Shown piece after piece: positions 34,262 through 45,559 of a stretch of 64,000 nt of DNA. Source of the stretch: Eurosta solidaginis (lineage: Eukaryota; Arthropoda; Insecta; Diptera; Tephritidae); contig NC_090321.1 of assembly GCF_040869045.1 (NCBI RefSeq), forward strand, positions 136,949,689-137,013,688, in the 5' to 3' direction. A program made the translations under genes and the position numbers. How positions within the stretch are numbered: the stretch's first letter is position 1; every line of letters begins with the position of its first letter. The notes under the pieces are model-generated. The model was not told the origin of the DNA and did not search any database. It was given only the letters and a program-made list of their open reading frames with translations.

Positions 34262-34390
34262 AAAAAAGAATAATTGTAAGGTGCGATAACCTCCGAAGAG
34301 ATTTTAGGCCGAGCTTCTCTTTAATTTTTTATCGCGCTCCTTTTAAATATAGTTTTCACTTAGAAGCTTTTCATAGCAGAAATAGTTTCA
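34262..34390 (-). repeat. SINE fragment
   Basis: TAAGGTGCGATAACCTCCGAAGAG...CCGAGCTTCTCTT and GCTTTTCATAGCAGAAAT match the 3' half of the SINE at 45077-45438, same orientation. Confidence 0.65.
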
Positions 34391-34953
34391 ACAATAAAAA
34401 AGTCATCGTTGCGAATCTAAAATATATACGTATCTACATATAAAACAGAGTTTAGGAAATAACGGGAATTTAGGTTTTAATTTCAGACCACTCTTTCAGG
34501 ACAAAAATTTAAACCCAAATATATTAAAATTGGGTTCATGCTATTATAGTTTATAAAAAAAAAGACCAAAAAAACGTAAGAGCGCTGTATGGGTAAAACT
34601 TTTTCGTTTTAATTTTAAACTTTTCACTGAAAATTATATTTTTCAAGTTTTAGTTAAAATTTAGTAATTTCCCTGCAAAAAATGCGATTAATATAGGATG
34701 AGTCGCAAAGGAATATGCGACTAATGCCAGTTTTGATTTCTTTGTATGCGTTGAACTGTTCCCTTTTGTTTGAGCATGTCCTATGAAGAGACTAATTTTA
34801 CCCATTTATACCCAAACGGGAACTATACGACCAATCTCCTTTAAACCCATATGGGAACTAATGAATACTAATCTCTTTTCTCATCAATGTAGATAAAAGA
34901 GCTCAATCGGAGACCGCTCTCTTTAGGGATTAATCGCACTATTTTTTGCTGGG

Positions 34954-35302
34954 CGGCCGCCGCGGTGTGATGATAGCGTGCTCCGCCTACCACATCGAAG
35001 ATCTGGTTTCTCGCCCCGGGCAAAGCAACATCAAAATTTTAGAAACAAGGGTTTTCAATTAGAACACAATTTTTCTAAGCGGGGTCGCCCCCTCGGCAAG
35101 CACTCCAAGTGCATTTCTGCCATGAAAAGCTCTCATTGAAAACTCATCTGCCTTGCAGATGCCGTTCGGACTCGGCATAAAACAAGTTGGTCACATCCCG
35201 CCAATTTATAGGAAAAATTAAAAGGAGCACGACGCAAATTGGAAGAGAAGCTCGGCCTAAAATCTCTTCGGAGGTTATGGCGCCTTACATTTATTTTTTA
35301 TA
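34954..35302 (+). mobile_element. tRNA-derived SINE, + strand copy
   Basis: Head GCGGTGTGATGATAGCGTGCTCCGCC resembles a tRNA D-arm region. The body (GGGGTCGCCCCCTCGGCAAGC, CATCTGCCTTGCAGATGCCG) and tail (CTTCGGAGGTTATGGCGCCTTACATTTATTTT) are shared with 45077-45438 on the other strand. The B-box area is degenerate in this copy. Confidence 0.75.
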
Positions 35303-35410
35303 TTATACCAATGTGTACTATATACATAAGTATATTATTCATAGTCAGGCACAGGGCTATATTTTTAGTGTACCGTACTTTTCACTACCTCTAAAAAATA
35401 GTGGAAGTGT

Positions 35411-35943
35411 CAAAGAGTTTTTATTTGTTAACCCTAGAATATCATACTTATTTTTAATACGTAAACATCATACTTCGTCGAATCGACTACGGTAATCTTT
35501 AAAAGGGTACAAAGGATGTCTCCTGTTTAAAAAGATGTTTAAATTTGTATTAATAAATTCTTTTTAATTTATTTTAATAAAATAAGACAAAAACAGTTTA
35601 GCTTTTTAATATTATCTATACAAAAAATCAGCAAAAAAAAACATATAATTTAAGGAGAAAAACCAAAATCAAAAACATGCGTCTTCGTTTCGACGAAGTA
35701 TGATATTCTACGGTTAAGAATCGTCACTCGGTACTTTGGCAAATCACTGTGCTTATTTTGATGATTTCATTTAATTAACTGATTTATTCTCTTTCCAAAA
35801 ATCTCAATTACACACATCGCATAAATATACAGAATGCGGTAAACCTAAACTGTCCTCCGGAAACTATCGGCATGAATTGGCTGCTTTGTTGTTGCCAAAG
35901 TATCGACTGACGGCTCTTAACAAATAAAAACTCTTTGGTAGTG
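35411..35943. repeat. Long-spaced inverted repeat, MITE-like
   Basis: Left arm AAAGAGTTTTTATTTGTTAA (35412-35431) is matched by its complement near 35914-35940. A second inner pair is GAATATCATACTT (35440) versus AAGTATGATATTC (35697). No coding sequence. It could be a foldback or a nested pair of MITE ends. It lies just upstream of the RyR exons. Confidence 0.5.
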
Positions 35944-36286
35944 CAAAAATTGTCCAATTGTTTATTGGTAGTGGAGGATATGGACTGTGGTAATGAAAAT
36001 TTCATGCACCGTGTCCAACTATGATATTCTTTAAACTTTTATAGCTGAAAAGAAATCCTATAAAATTACTTTATTTTCTACTTCTTCCATGTACCAATAC
36101 ACCATGATATCTTGCACATCTATGCATGTATTTACATAAACATATATATATGTGTATGCATAATATATATGCATGTCATTTATATACAAACGATGCGTAT
36201 GGCACGTCCCTTTCACGTTCAACATGAATTACATCCAAACAAACAATAAACTACATAAAACTACTTTCGTACAAATCGATTATGAA

Positions 36287-36485
36287 GATCTCCTGTATAT
36301 AGCCAAACATCTAGCTTACCAAGTATTTCCAGTGAACCAATACCCAACATTGATCAGCTTTATTCCCCAAAATTTCCGTTGGAAATAGTAAGGCAATTTG
36401 TAATGGAAGCTTTAAAGGAATCAGTAGAAGTTAATCAGGTGCACAATCGAGACCCTATTGGCTGGACCAACGAAAATTTATTCCT
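36287..36485 (+). CDS. RyR: Ryanodine receptor exon (partial gene), first exon visible
   Basis: The frame reads [20 protein letters not shown], then [20 protein letters not shown] and [13 protein letters not shown], a highly conserved RyR stretch. It ends CCT|GTAAGT with phase matching the next exon. The acceptor is uncertain: AG at 36285-36286 or 36300-36301 both keep the frame, and a stop lies just upstream. RyR is the calcium-release channel of the endoplasmic and sarcoplasmic reticulum. This region belongs to the large cytosolic assembly. Upstream exons are not in the window. Confidence 0.8.
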
Positions 36486-36556
36486 GTAAGTAGGTTATTA
36501 ATACTCCCACAAGAGCATACAACACGACAACCATAATAACATTTTTTTAATTTTAG

Positions 36557-36672
36557 GCCTCTTATTAAGCTCACTGATCGTTTACTGCTAGTTGGAGTTC
36601 TTACTGATGAAGATGTGCAAAAGCTTTTAATTATGATTGATCCTGAAACATGGGATAGTACTTTTGAAAAAG
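36557..36672 (+). CDS. RyR: Ryanodine receptor exon
   Basis: 116 bp between TTTTAG and G|GTTTGA. It encodes [19 protein letters not shown], then [18 protein letters not shown]. Phases (2 in, 1 out) fit both neighbours exactly. The flanking introns are 71 and 73 bp. Confidence 0.9.
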
Positions 36673-36745
36673 GTTTGAAGACTAATAAAATTGAATAAGA
36701 TGGTTTTAAACTTTTAATGTTGATGCATTTGATTTCGTTCAATAG

Positions 36746-39018
36746 ACGGCAAAGATGAACATCGCAAAGGTTTGTTGACAATGAAAATGGCAGAGGGTGC
36801 CAAACTTCAAATGTGTTATCTGCTTCATCATCTATACGACATACAGCTAAGGCATCGTGTTGAAAGTATTATATCCTTTTCTCACGATTTTGTCGGTGAT
36901 CTACAAGCGGACCAACTGCGGCGATATATTGAGATTAAACAATCGGATCTTCCTAGTGCTGTGGCTGCAAAAAAGACGAAAGAGTTTCGTTGTCCGCCTA
37001 GAGAGCAAATGAACCAAATTTTGTGCTTTAAGAATCTTGAAGCTGGTGATCAAGAGAACTGTACATGTGGTTTGGATTTAAGAAGCCGATTATACGATTT
37101 TCATGATAACCTTATGAACAAGGTATCACTTAATGCTCTTCAGGAGCCTGACGAAGTTGACAGCAATGCAATTGAAGAAGTGAAAACGGGACCTATAACA
37201 AAGATTTACAATTTTATAAATGCAGTGAAAGAGCTCGAAGAAGGCCCTAAAGAAATTGAGGAGCCTGAGAAGAAAACTCCTGAAGAGGTTTTCCGCAAGG
37301 TATTGATAAAAACCATTGTTAGTTGGGCTGAAGAATCGCAAATAGAAAATCCCAAACTTGTAAGAGAGATGTTTAGTTTGTTGGTTCGGCAATATGATAC
37401 AGTAGGGGAGCTAGTACGAGCCCTTGGGAAAACGTATGTTATAAATAGCAGAGCAGGAGATGATGTGGCTGAGATGTGGGTGGGCTTAAGCCAAATTCGT
37501 GCATTACTTCCTGTGCAAATGAGTCAAGAAGAAGAAGAGCTTATGAGAAAACGACTGTGGAAACTAGTTAATAACGCAACATTCTTTCAACATCCTGATC
37601 TTATACGAATATTAAGAATTCATGAAAATGTTATGGCCGTTATGATGAATACATTGGGCCGACGTGCTCAGGCACAAAGTGATGCTCCGCCACAATCTGA
37701 AGGAGTAGAAGGTGCACCACCAAAGGAAAAGGATACTTCTCATGAAATGGTTGTTGGCTGTTGTCGATTCCTATGTTATTTTTGTCGAACAGGCCGCCAG
37801 AACCAAAAGGCCATGTTCGACCACTTCGATTTTTTATTAGACAATGCAAATATTTTGTTGGCACGACCTAGTTTGAGAGGTTCTACCCCATTAGATGTGG
37901 CATATTCAAGTTTGATGGAGAACACAGAATTAGCTCTGGCACTTAGAGAACATTACTTAGAGAAAATTGCAGTTTACCTGTCGAGATGTGGACTGCAAAG
38001 CAATTCAGAGCTAGTAGAAAAAGGTTATCCCGACCTGGGTTGGGATCCAGTAGAAGGCGAACGATATTTGGATTTTCTTCGCTATTGCGTATGGGTTAAC
38101 GGAGAGAGTGTTGAGGAGAATGCTAACCTTGTCATTCGTCTACTTATCCGTCGTCCAGAATGTTTAGGACCGGCTCTAAGAGGAGAAGGAGAAGGTCTGT
38201 TCCGCGCCATTGTTGAAGCCAATCGTATGTCCGAACGAATATCTGATCGATGTGATATGCAAGATGAAGCAGAAGGGACAATTTCTGGCTTAAATTTCAC
38301 ACATCCATTACCAGAAGGAGATGAATACGAAGACTACATTGACACCGGAGCAGCTATACTTAACTTTTATTGCACGCTTGTGGATCTTCTCGGCAGATGT
38401 GCGCCAGATGCGTCTGTTATCGAACAGGGTAAAAATGAATCACTGAGAGCTAGAGCTATTTTGAGATCTCTGGTGCCACTGGAGGATTTGCAAGGGGTAC
38501 TAAGCTTGAAATTCACATTAACACAAACTGCGCCGGGTGAAGAAAGACCCAAATCTGATATGCCATCCGGACTACTGCCTAATAATAAACAAAGCATAGT
38601 GCTTTTCCTAGAACGAGTTTATGGAATTGAAACTCAGGAACTCTTTTACCGATTGCTTGAAGATGCATTTTTACCCGACTTACGAACTGCTACAATTCTT
38701 GATAAGAGTGATGGCTCAGAAAGCGATATGGCCCTGTCAATGAATCGTTATATTGGGAACTCAATTTTACCGTTACTAATCAAGCATTCAAAATTTTACA
38801 ATGAGGCAGAAAACTATGCGAGCCTTTTAGATGCAACATTGCATACAGTATACAGACTATCTAAAAATCGCATGCTTACAAAGGGTCAACGGGAGGCTGT
38901 GTCGGACTTCTTGGTAGCTCTTACATCCCAGATGCAACCTGCTATGTTGTTGAAACTGTTGCGCAAGTTGACAGTGGATGTATCCAAATTATCGGAGTAC
39001 ACAACTGTCGCACTGAGA
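36746..39018 (+). CDS. RyR: Ryanodine receptor large exon, central solenoid with RIH-type domain
   Basis: 2273 bp, about 757 codons, open throughout, after a 73-bp intron ending TTCAATAG. It begins [18 protein letters not shown] and runs through the helical solenoid that contains the second RyR/IP3R-homology region (for example [49 protein letters not shown]) to [11 protein letters not shown], then donor GTATGT. Conservation with insect RyR is very high as I recall the family. No stop or frameshift was seen, so the gene appears intact here. Its neighbours on both sides are mobile-element debris. Confidence 0.95.
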
Positions 39019-39130
39019 GTATGTTAACTTAAATAGAAATATACACATGATATTATTTTACTATCTACATACACATACATACAATTGAAAACAAAGTATT
39101 CATAATTTATATAACATATATCATTTTTAG

Positions 39131-39610
39131 CTTCTGACTCTACACTTCGATCGGTGCGCAAAGTATTATGGTTCATCACAAGGCCAAGGCTCATATGGAG
39201 CATCATCAGATGAAGAGAAGCGTCTGACAATGCTTCTATTTTCCAATATTTTCGATTCCTTAAGCAATATGGACTATGATCCTGAGCTATTTGGAAAAGC
39301 TTTACCTTGTTTGATTGCCATAGGCTGTGCCCTTCCTCCAGATTACAGTTTATCAAAAAATACTGACGAGGACTACTATGGTCGACAAATGGGTGCACCA
39401 GACCAACCGCAATACGATCCTCAACCTATTGACACTATTCAAGTGCAGTTAAACAACGATCTCGAAACGCTGATTCAGAAATTTAGTGAGCATTATCATG
39501 ACGCTTGGGCTAGTCGTCGCTTGGAAAGTGGATGGTCATATGGAGAAATAAGATCGGAAACCGATAGAAAGCATCCTCGACTAAAGCCATACAACATGAT
39601 AAGTGATTAC
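39131..39610 (+). CDS. RyR: Ryanodine receptor exon, RyR repeat domain
   Basis: Starts after TTTTTAG and reads [16 protein letters not shown] onward through [18 protein letters not shown] and [15 protein letters not shown]. It then enters a RyR-repeat domain ([29 protein letters not shown]), ending TAC|GTATGT. 480 bp, in phase with the preceding exon. The next expected RyR sequence does not follow at the first AG (39698) and was not found in the remaining 24 kb. Confidence 0.93.
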
Positions 39611-39794
39611 GTATGTATATAATTGAATTACTTAATACAAATATACTTAGATAAGGAAGATATTTACTTATAAGTCAAAATTTCGATTTTTTTTTCAGTC
39701 TGATCCCCATTTTCCAGTTTTAAACCTAGGGCACATAAATATTGGTCCCCATTGGAGAGGATTAAAGTACAGACTTAAAAATCAAAAATTATTA

Positions 39795-40756
39795 TACCTT
39801 TCATGAACATGAAATGGTATATTAACTTTGGTCCGATGTTTGCAACGTTGAGAAATATAGAAGATAGACTCACCATTAAGTATACCGAATTGATCAGGGC
39901 GACAAACTGAGTTCATATAGCCATGTCCGTCCGTCTGTCTGTCCGTCTGTCTGTTTGAACGCAAACTAGTCCCTCAAATTTTCAGATATCTCAATGAAAT
40001 TTGGCACAAGGATGTATTTTTGTATTATATTAGACATTTGTCGGATCCGGTAGGATCGGACCACTATAACATATATCTCCCATACAACCTATAGTTCAGA
40101 TAAGACTATTTTGGTCATTCCTGCCGCAATTTAGGAAGTATAAATGTGAAACTCGGTGATATATATTCTAAAATATCTTAGAAAATATCCTGAAAAAATC
40201 ACTTTAATCGGAGCTATATATAGTATATATCCCATACAACCGATCGTTCAGATAGAAAGATTTTTGGCAATTTCTCCCATAATTTCCAATATAAAAACGT
40301 TAAACTTAGTGATATTTATTCTAATATATCATAGAAGATTTCCTGAAAAAACCACTTTGATCGGAGCTATATGTATATGGTATATACCTATCCCATACAA
40401 CCGATCGTGCAGATAGAAAGATTTTGGCCATTTCTCCCTTAGTTTCGAATAAAAAAACGTGAAACTTGGTGATGTATTCTAATATATCATAGAAGATTTC
40501 CTGTAAAAATCATATCGATCGAAGCTATATATAATATATATCCCATACCGATCGTTCAGATAAGGGGGTTTTTTGCCATTTTTTTTTTATATTTATCTTA
40601 AAAATCGTTTAGGTATGTAGATCTTTTCACTATATATTTCTTATCTTATACATCCGATTATTTGGAGATTACGAACGGGATAAGATTATTGTTCAGCCCC
40701 ATTCATGAAAAGTATGAAGTCTTCGGCACAGCCGAAGACAGTCCCGTCCTTACTTG
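39795..40756 (+). repeat. Dipteran dispersed repeat in the RyR intron
   Basis: Starts TATACCTTTCATGAACATGAAATGG, contains a CCGTCCGTCTGTCTGTCC run (~39925-39950) and ends AAGTATGAAGTCTTCGGC...CCGTCCTTACTTG. Inside are about three ~155-bp units starting GTGAAACT(C/T) near 40146, 40299 and 40459. No coding sequence. Repeats of this wording are abundant in higher flies. Confidence 0.7.
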
Positions 40757-41318
40757 TTTTTTTTTTTTTTTGTGTTCTAATACCCAGAATCGATAATATT
40801 ATAGTAGGTGATGTAACATTTGTATTCACCCGCTTGGAATTTATATGTGATATTTTCGACCTTGGAATTATTTTTGAACCGGTGAAACCTGAGGTGAAAC
40901 TGGAAAAACTCGATGCTTTGATTTGTAAGGACTATGCAAACCCAGAAAAAAACATATAAACATACTCATGTACATATCCAGGGAACTCGGCTAGCTATAA
41001 ATGGATTAAGTAGTCTACCTAGCACCCAGAAATGTTTGAAAAGTCCACTACTTTACAGACATACATTTACCCTAAATTTTAAACCATTCACCATTAAGAA
41101 ACTTTTAGACATTTGTTGTTTTCAAATAAAACCCAAAGTTTAAAAAATCTTAAAATAGAAACATGTAAACACATTTAGTTTTAAAATAAACCCCAACAGT
41201 TTAAACTTCTTGAAATCTAAAAATAAAAATAAGAATTATTCGTGAAAAGTGCGGCAAGTCAGATTTTTGTCCAAAATTGCATTGCTATTATGAGGGTTTA
41301 TAGTATTTTTTTTATACA
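40757..41318. other. No gene recognised
   Basis: AT-rich DNA with one short open frame (to 40959) that resembles nothing I know. It is not supported as a gene. Confidence 0.35.
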
Positions 41319-41385
41319 GATGTGATAGCTCAGTAGATAGAGCACACGACTCTGATTCGGACAAAGTTGGCTCAAAACCAAACGA
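41319..41385 (+). pseudogene. tRNA-like sequence (pseudo-tRNA or SINE head)
   Basis: GATAGCTCAGTAGATAGAGCA is a clear tRNA D-arm/A-box. The expected T-arm reads GGCTCAAAACC instead of GGTTCAAATCC, and no good acceptor stem is seen. It is therefore not a working tRNA gene and is probably the head of a tRNA-derived SINE. Confidence 0.5.
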
Positions 41386-41439
41386 CGCACCGGCTTCCCA
41401 CGGCAGCCGGTTCTATGCACCGGAGTGACTCATAATTAT

Positions 41440-44400
41440 TTTCCCGATCAAGGGCTGTAATTTCAGTGTAACTCCATTTAATTTGTTGCGTCCCTCCCAC
41501 AAATTGTCATCCTCGGTGCAGCTCCTTGCAGCTGTACAGCTCCATACCCTCCTGCTTCGGGGAGGTACTGAACCTAACCCCTGTCCCAGACTGTGGTTCT
41601 GCTGCACATTTCGGCTGTCCACGTCCAAGGCCGTCCCGCTGTTCACTCTCAATCGTACCTCCGCCACCTTCTAGCAGCAACGCTGCCCAGCTGGCCACAT
41701 CAATTTTCGCTGTCGCTAACGTGACCGCTACAACCCACCACTACAATCTACGTAGCATGGACAGTAGCAATGCCGAGCACCAGCTTTTACCCCCAACCCA
41801 CCCGTCCTTTTCTGATACACGCACTCGCGTAAGAAGGAGTAATCAACTCCTAGTCCCCCACCCAATGTGCCCCGCCGTATGCCAGCTAAGAATATTTATG
41901 ATCGCGAAATCAGTCCAATGCAGTTCACGCTTTAGCCGATACCACCTTCATAGATGATATGGGCTTAGAAATGACAACCGTCCGACCGGCGTATTCGTTG
42001 CATCGCGCTGCCAAAACACAAGTACCAGCTCATCGACACCAGGTACTCGAGCAGCAATCGGACAGCACACTTGACAAAGCCTACATCTTTCACGATGCAT
42101 TCACCCATTTCTGACTCACAGAGAAAGAAGGCTTGGCCTTGGTGAGTGTTATCGATGTTGATGGTCCTTTTCCGGATGCCAATCCGCTACATTCCCGTAA
42201 CAAGCGCCATAAAGGTACTAGCCCGACCATCTCGGGAACGATTCGGTATGACCACATGCAACCTTCTAGGCCATTCCGCTCTCCCACCCCCTAGATCCAT
42301 CAGGAGTTCGGGATCGCCAGAGCTTCGGCTGTTTATGAAACAGGATTCGCCACGGGTAGATGGGGTTGAAAATATAGCTATATAATGCGCTGGCAACCCC
42401 TTGAGAGGATTGCGCTACACAACCCCTTGAATCAATTTGGTATTTTAGTCGCCTCTTACGACAGGCATATCTACCACGGGTATATTCTAAGCCACTTAAC
42501 CCGCTAGGGGAGCCCCCTAACCCGCTGGGTTGGGTCGCTCACCACGATCTCTGCCTTACCGGCTGGCCAGACGACAGCAGGTGCAGGCAGCCAGCAGAGC
42601 AAATAGCCTTTACGACTTTCTGCACGATAAACGGCGATGCCCCACCAGAATTGCAAGTAATTGTCACAGCTCGCCAGACATTTCAATCGTCAGCGCAGGG
42701 CTCATAACCTGGGTTGAAAGGCAGCCGATGCTTACTTTAGCATCTGACCTCCTGCCCATATTCCTTTCAATGCAGCGACCTGCCAATTTCATCACCTTTG
42801 AAAAGCGGAATTTTATTAATTTAAAAAAAGCCAACTGCGAAGTCTACACAACCTTCACAAATCAATCTTTTGCTGCTATCTCCATCCCGACTGATATCCG
42901 GCAAGGCGAGCGTGTATTCCGCGAGGTCATCGCTTCGGCTTCTGCACGTTTTATTCCGGCCGGTAGAATACCTGAAATCATACCGCATTTACCGGCTGAA
43001 GCTGCAAATTTAGTAAGAGAACCTGACCTCACGCGACATCTCGACCCCAGGGACCCCCATATTAGAATTCTCAACTTGGATATTATGCGGCTGATAAATG
43101 AACACAAACGTACCAAATGGGAGGAGTATCTAAAGAACTGCAAACTCTCTGCGGGTGTTGGTAAATTGTGGTCAACCGTCAAATCCTGTCCAAACCAGCT
43201 AAGCACAACGATAAAGTATCTGATTCGAAGAAATGCGGGAGCACCTTTTACCGACAATTTATAATGCATTCTTCTGTAGACGAAGGCAGACGTCGTGTAA
43301 ATATACGGGCAAAAGATGGACCGCAAATTACCTGAATAGTCGGCAAGCATCGGTTCAATTTAGGAAAGCAATCTCAAAACCTCGGAAAATTAAACGGAGG
43401 GTACCACATGGTGGTGTCCTATCCCCGCTTCTGTTTAATTTCTACATATCAAAACTCACTTCCCCACCAGAAGGTGTTACAATCAATCCTATGCCGACGA
43501 CTGCACGATTATGGCAACGGGACCTGGCCCTTCAATTGATGAAATATTTTCTAAAATAATCATCTCTCTCGATCTTCCTAGTTTCTTCGCCTCGCGCAAC
43601 CTGGCATTATCACCGAAAAAATACACGGCCACTCTGTTTACAGCGTGGAAGAAATAGATGACGTTTACATTTCCGACTGTCACCCAACGATCTTACGTTC
43701 GTAATACTCTGCCCTTCAAGGCACATGCCACTGAAATTGTATCTAAAGTAGAAATCCGCAACAAAATCCTCAAGTCGCTTGCAGGCAGCACCAGCGGAAA
43801 AGATAAAGAAACGTTTCTAACCACGTAAAAAGCATTTGGTCGGCCGCTCATGAGCTACGCGTCACCAGGTTGGTCGCCTGGTCTTAAAAACATATACTGG
43901 AAAAGACTGCAGGCCTGTCAAAATGCTGCAATCAGAACTGCTACCGGATGTCTCCTTCTGACCCCCGAACACCACCTACATAGTGAAGCCAAAGAAATCT
44001 ACATTAAAGAGCACAACGAAATGCTCAACAGGCAGTTTTTGCTAAAGTGTCACAAACCAGTACATCCTAGCAAACAACTGCTTGATCTAGCCCCGCCCCC
44101 ACGGGGATTAAGGGAACATCTCCATAAGCACTATGACGAGATCCGGCACCTGCCAACACAGCCGTTTGATCCAGACAAGTATAAGCCAAATCCACACAGA
44201 ATCGGCAACCGCTTTTGCCAGGACGAGCCCGGTGAACCCTGTTATTAATATGTATGCAATATCCTACCCTTGCAGAAGAAGAAAGCACACTACCAAGGAA
44301 GACATGAGTCACCCTGGCCCAACTTCGATGTCGATACTGTAACAGGTTAATGTATGTCCTGCATGCGATGTATCCCCACATGACACCAACCATTTTTTCA

Positions 44401-44530
44401 ATTGTAATGTGGAACATACGCCTCTAACACCGATCACCCTATAGTCCGCCCTGTTTAAACTGCCCGTTTGCTTGGACTCCCGTTAGAGGACTTTTTCAGT
44501 GGTCATGCCCATTGAATGGGGCGAAGCACA
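41440..44530 (+). mobile_element. jockey-clade LINE, heavily decayed
   Basis: Fragments in order on the + strand: an N-terminal Pro/Ser-rich part (41526-41960); then 42530-43262 with the linker before RT (SAGLITW, FITFEKRNFINLKKAN, ASARFIPAGRIPEI, KLWSTVKS); RT at 43290-43540 (RRVPHGGVLSPLLFNFYISK, then a YADDCTIMAT box near 43490 in another frame); and the C-terminal part 43850-44248 (ASPGWSPGL, CQNAAIRTATGC). Degraded LTPITL wording follows to about 44520. There are many stops and frame changes, and the 42135-42520 repeat is nested within. Confidence 0.82.
42135..42525 (+). repeat. Tephritid-type repeat 'R', full copy, nested in the jockey LINE
   Basis: GGTGAGTGTTATCGATGTTGATGG...CATCTCGGGAACGATT...TATTTTAGTCGCCTCTTACGACAGGCATA...CTAACCCGCTGGG. 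The same sequence is at 49375-49745 and, truncated, at 34056-34235. No coding capacity seen. Confidence 0.7.
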
Positions 44531-44599
44531 ACGCATCGCCCAAGTCCTAAGCACACGTTTTCACGAGAATCGATATAATCTAAATTTTTAACCAATTTG

Positions 44600-44989
44600 G
44601 TTTGGTCATGTAGTGCAAAACAGTTTAAAATTTAGGCTCAAGCCTGGTGAAGAAGGTAGTCAGCTAAATCAGCTGTTTACGAATTTTGTAATTAAAATTT
44701 AAGTAACTTCCCGATAAGCTACACGCTTGAAACTTGGAATATAGTTCATAACCCGATGACAATGCAATTATAAGAAAAAAACTCCGATAGGTGGCGTATG
44801 GATCGAAATATTTCAAAAAATCGTATATGTGGTCCGATTTGGTTCATATTTGATACACATAATACATACATGAATAGAAAGTGACCTATGAAAAAAGGAT
44901 CGAGATATTCACAAAACTTGTATTTGTGGTCCGATTTGGCTCATATTTGGAACAAATATTACATAGAGTCCCTTCTATGTGACATCAAA
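44600..44989. repeat. AT-rich dispersed repeat
   Basis: Repeated phrases GTGGTCCGATTTGG(T/C)TCATATTTG (44832 and 44929) about 97 bp apart, and AACTTGGAATATAGTTC near 44730. Typical fly non-coding repeat wording, no gene. Confidence 0.5.
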
Positions 44990-45543
44990 ATACTTTAAAA
45001 TTCGAGGAGGGGCAAGCATATGTACGTGGCGCTGAGTCGAGTAAAGTCTTTGGAAGGATTTTATATTGAGGACTTATAAATAAAAATAAATGTAAGGCGC
45101 GATAACCTCCGAAGAGATCTAAGGCCGAGCTTCTCTTCCAATTTGCGTCGTGCTCCTCTTGATTTTTCCCTACAAATTGGCCGGACGGGACCTACATGTT
45201 TTATGCCGACTCCGAACGGCATCTGCAAGGCAGATGAGTTTTCACTGAGAGCTTTTCATGGCAGAAATACAATCGGAGCGCTTGCCAGACACTGCCGAGG
45301 GGCGACCCCGCTTAGAAAAATTTTCTTCTAATTGAAAAATCTTATTTCTAAAATTTTGATGTTGCTTTGCCCGGGAGTTGAACCCAGGGCATACGGTGTG
45401 ATAGGCGGAGCATGCTACCATCACACCACGGTCCACGGTTGAGGACTTAGATTGTAACAAATTGTCAGGAAAGATCCCTTGTAATTATGAGTCACTAAAT
45501 GAACTAAATATAATAAGAAGAAATAGGGAATTAAATAAAGACT
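44990..45543 (+). pseudogene. C-terminus of a Pif1/Helitron-type helicase, split by a SINE
   Basis: 45009-45076 encodes KHMYVALSRVKSLEGFYIED, which contains motif VI of superfamily-1 helicases. The SINE 45077-45438 follows. After it the frame resumes at the duplicated TTGAGGACTTA and reads DCNKLSGKIPCNYESLNELN to a stop at about 45543. The upstream helicase is missing. It probably derives from a Helitron/Helentron. Confidence 0.65.
45077..45438 (-). mobile_element. tRNA-derived SINE, minus strand, with target duplication
   Basis: 362 bp flanked by TTGAGGACTTA (45066-45076 and 45439-45449). On the minus strand the head reads GTGTGATGGTAGCATGCTCC and later GGGTTCAACTCCCGGG, an excellent B-box/T-arm. 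The tail ends TTATCGCGCCTTACATTTA followed by A/T-rich sequence. Same family as 34954-35302. Confidence 0.85.
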
Positions 45544-45559
45544 AAAAACTTGAAAGTAA

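Noticed and set aside
36173..36388. An open frame ending in ...QNFRWK that overlaps the first RyR exon, and an apparent frameshift between it and the RyR frame.
   Set aside because: The RyR frame itself is open back to about 36280 and reads plausible RyR sequence. In-frame AG acceptors exist, so no frameshift is needed and the other frame is a shadow.
39698..39790. Sequence after TTTTTTTTCAG considered as the next RyR exon.
   Set aside because: It reads stops or unrelated residues, while the conserved RyR continuation after the RyR-repeat segment is absent.
40705..40959. Short open frame downstream of the RyR exons considered as another RyR exon.
   Set aside because: Its residues do not resemble RyR, and its first part lies in the tail of the dispersed repeat.
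45359..45438. A good tRNA-like sequence on the minus strand.
   Set aside because: It is the head of a SINE bounded by a target duplication and repeated at 34954, not a tRNA gene.
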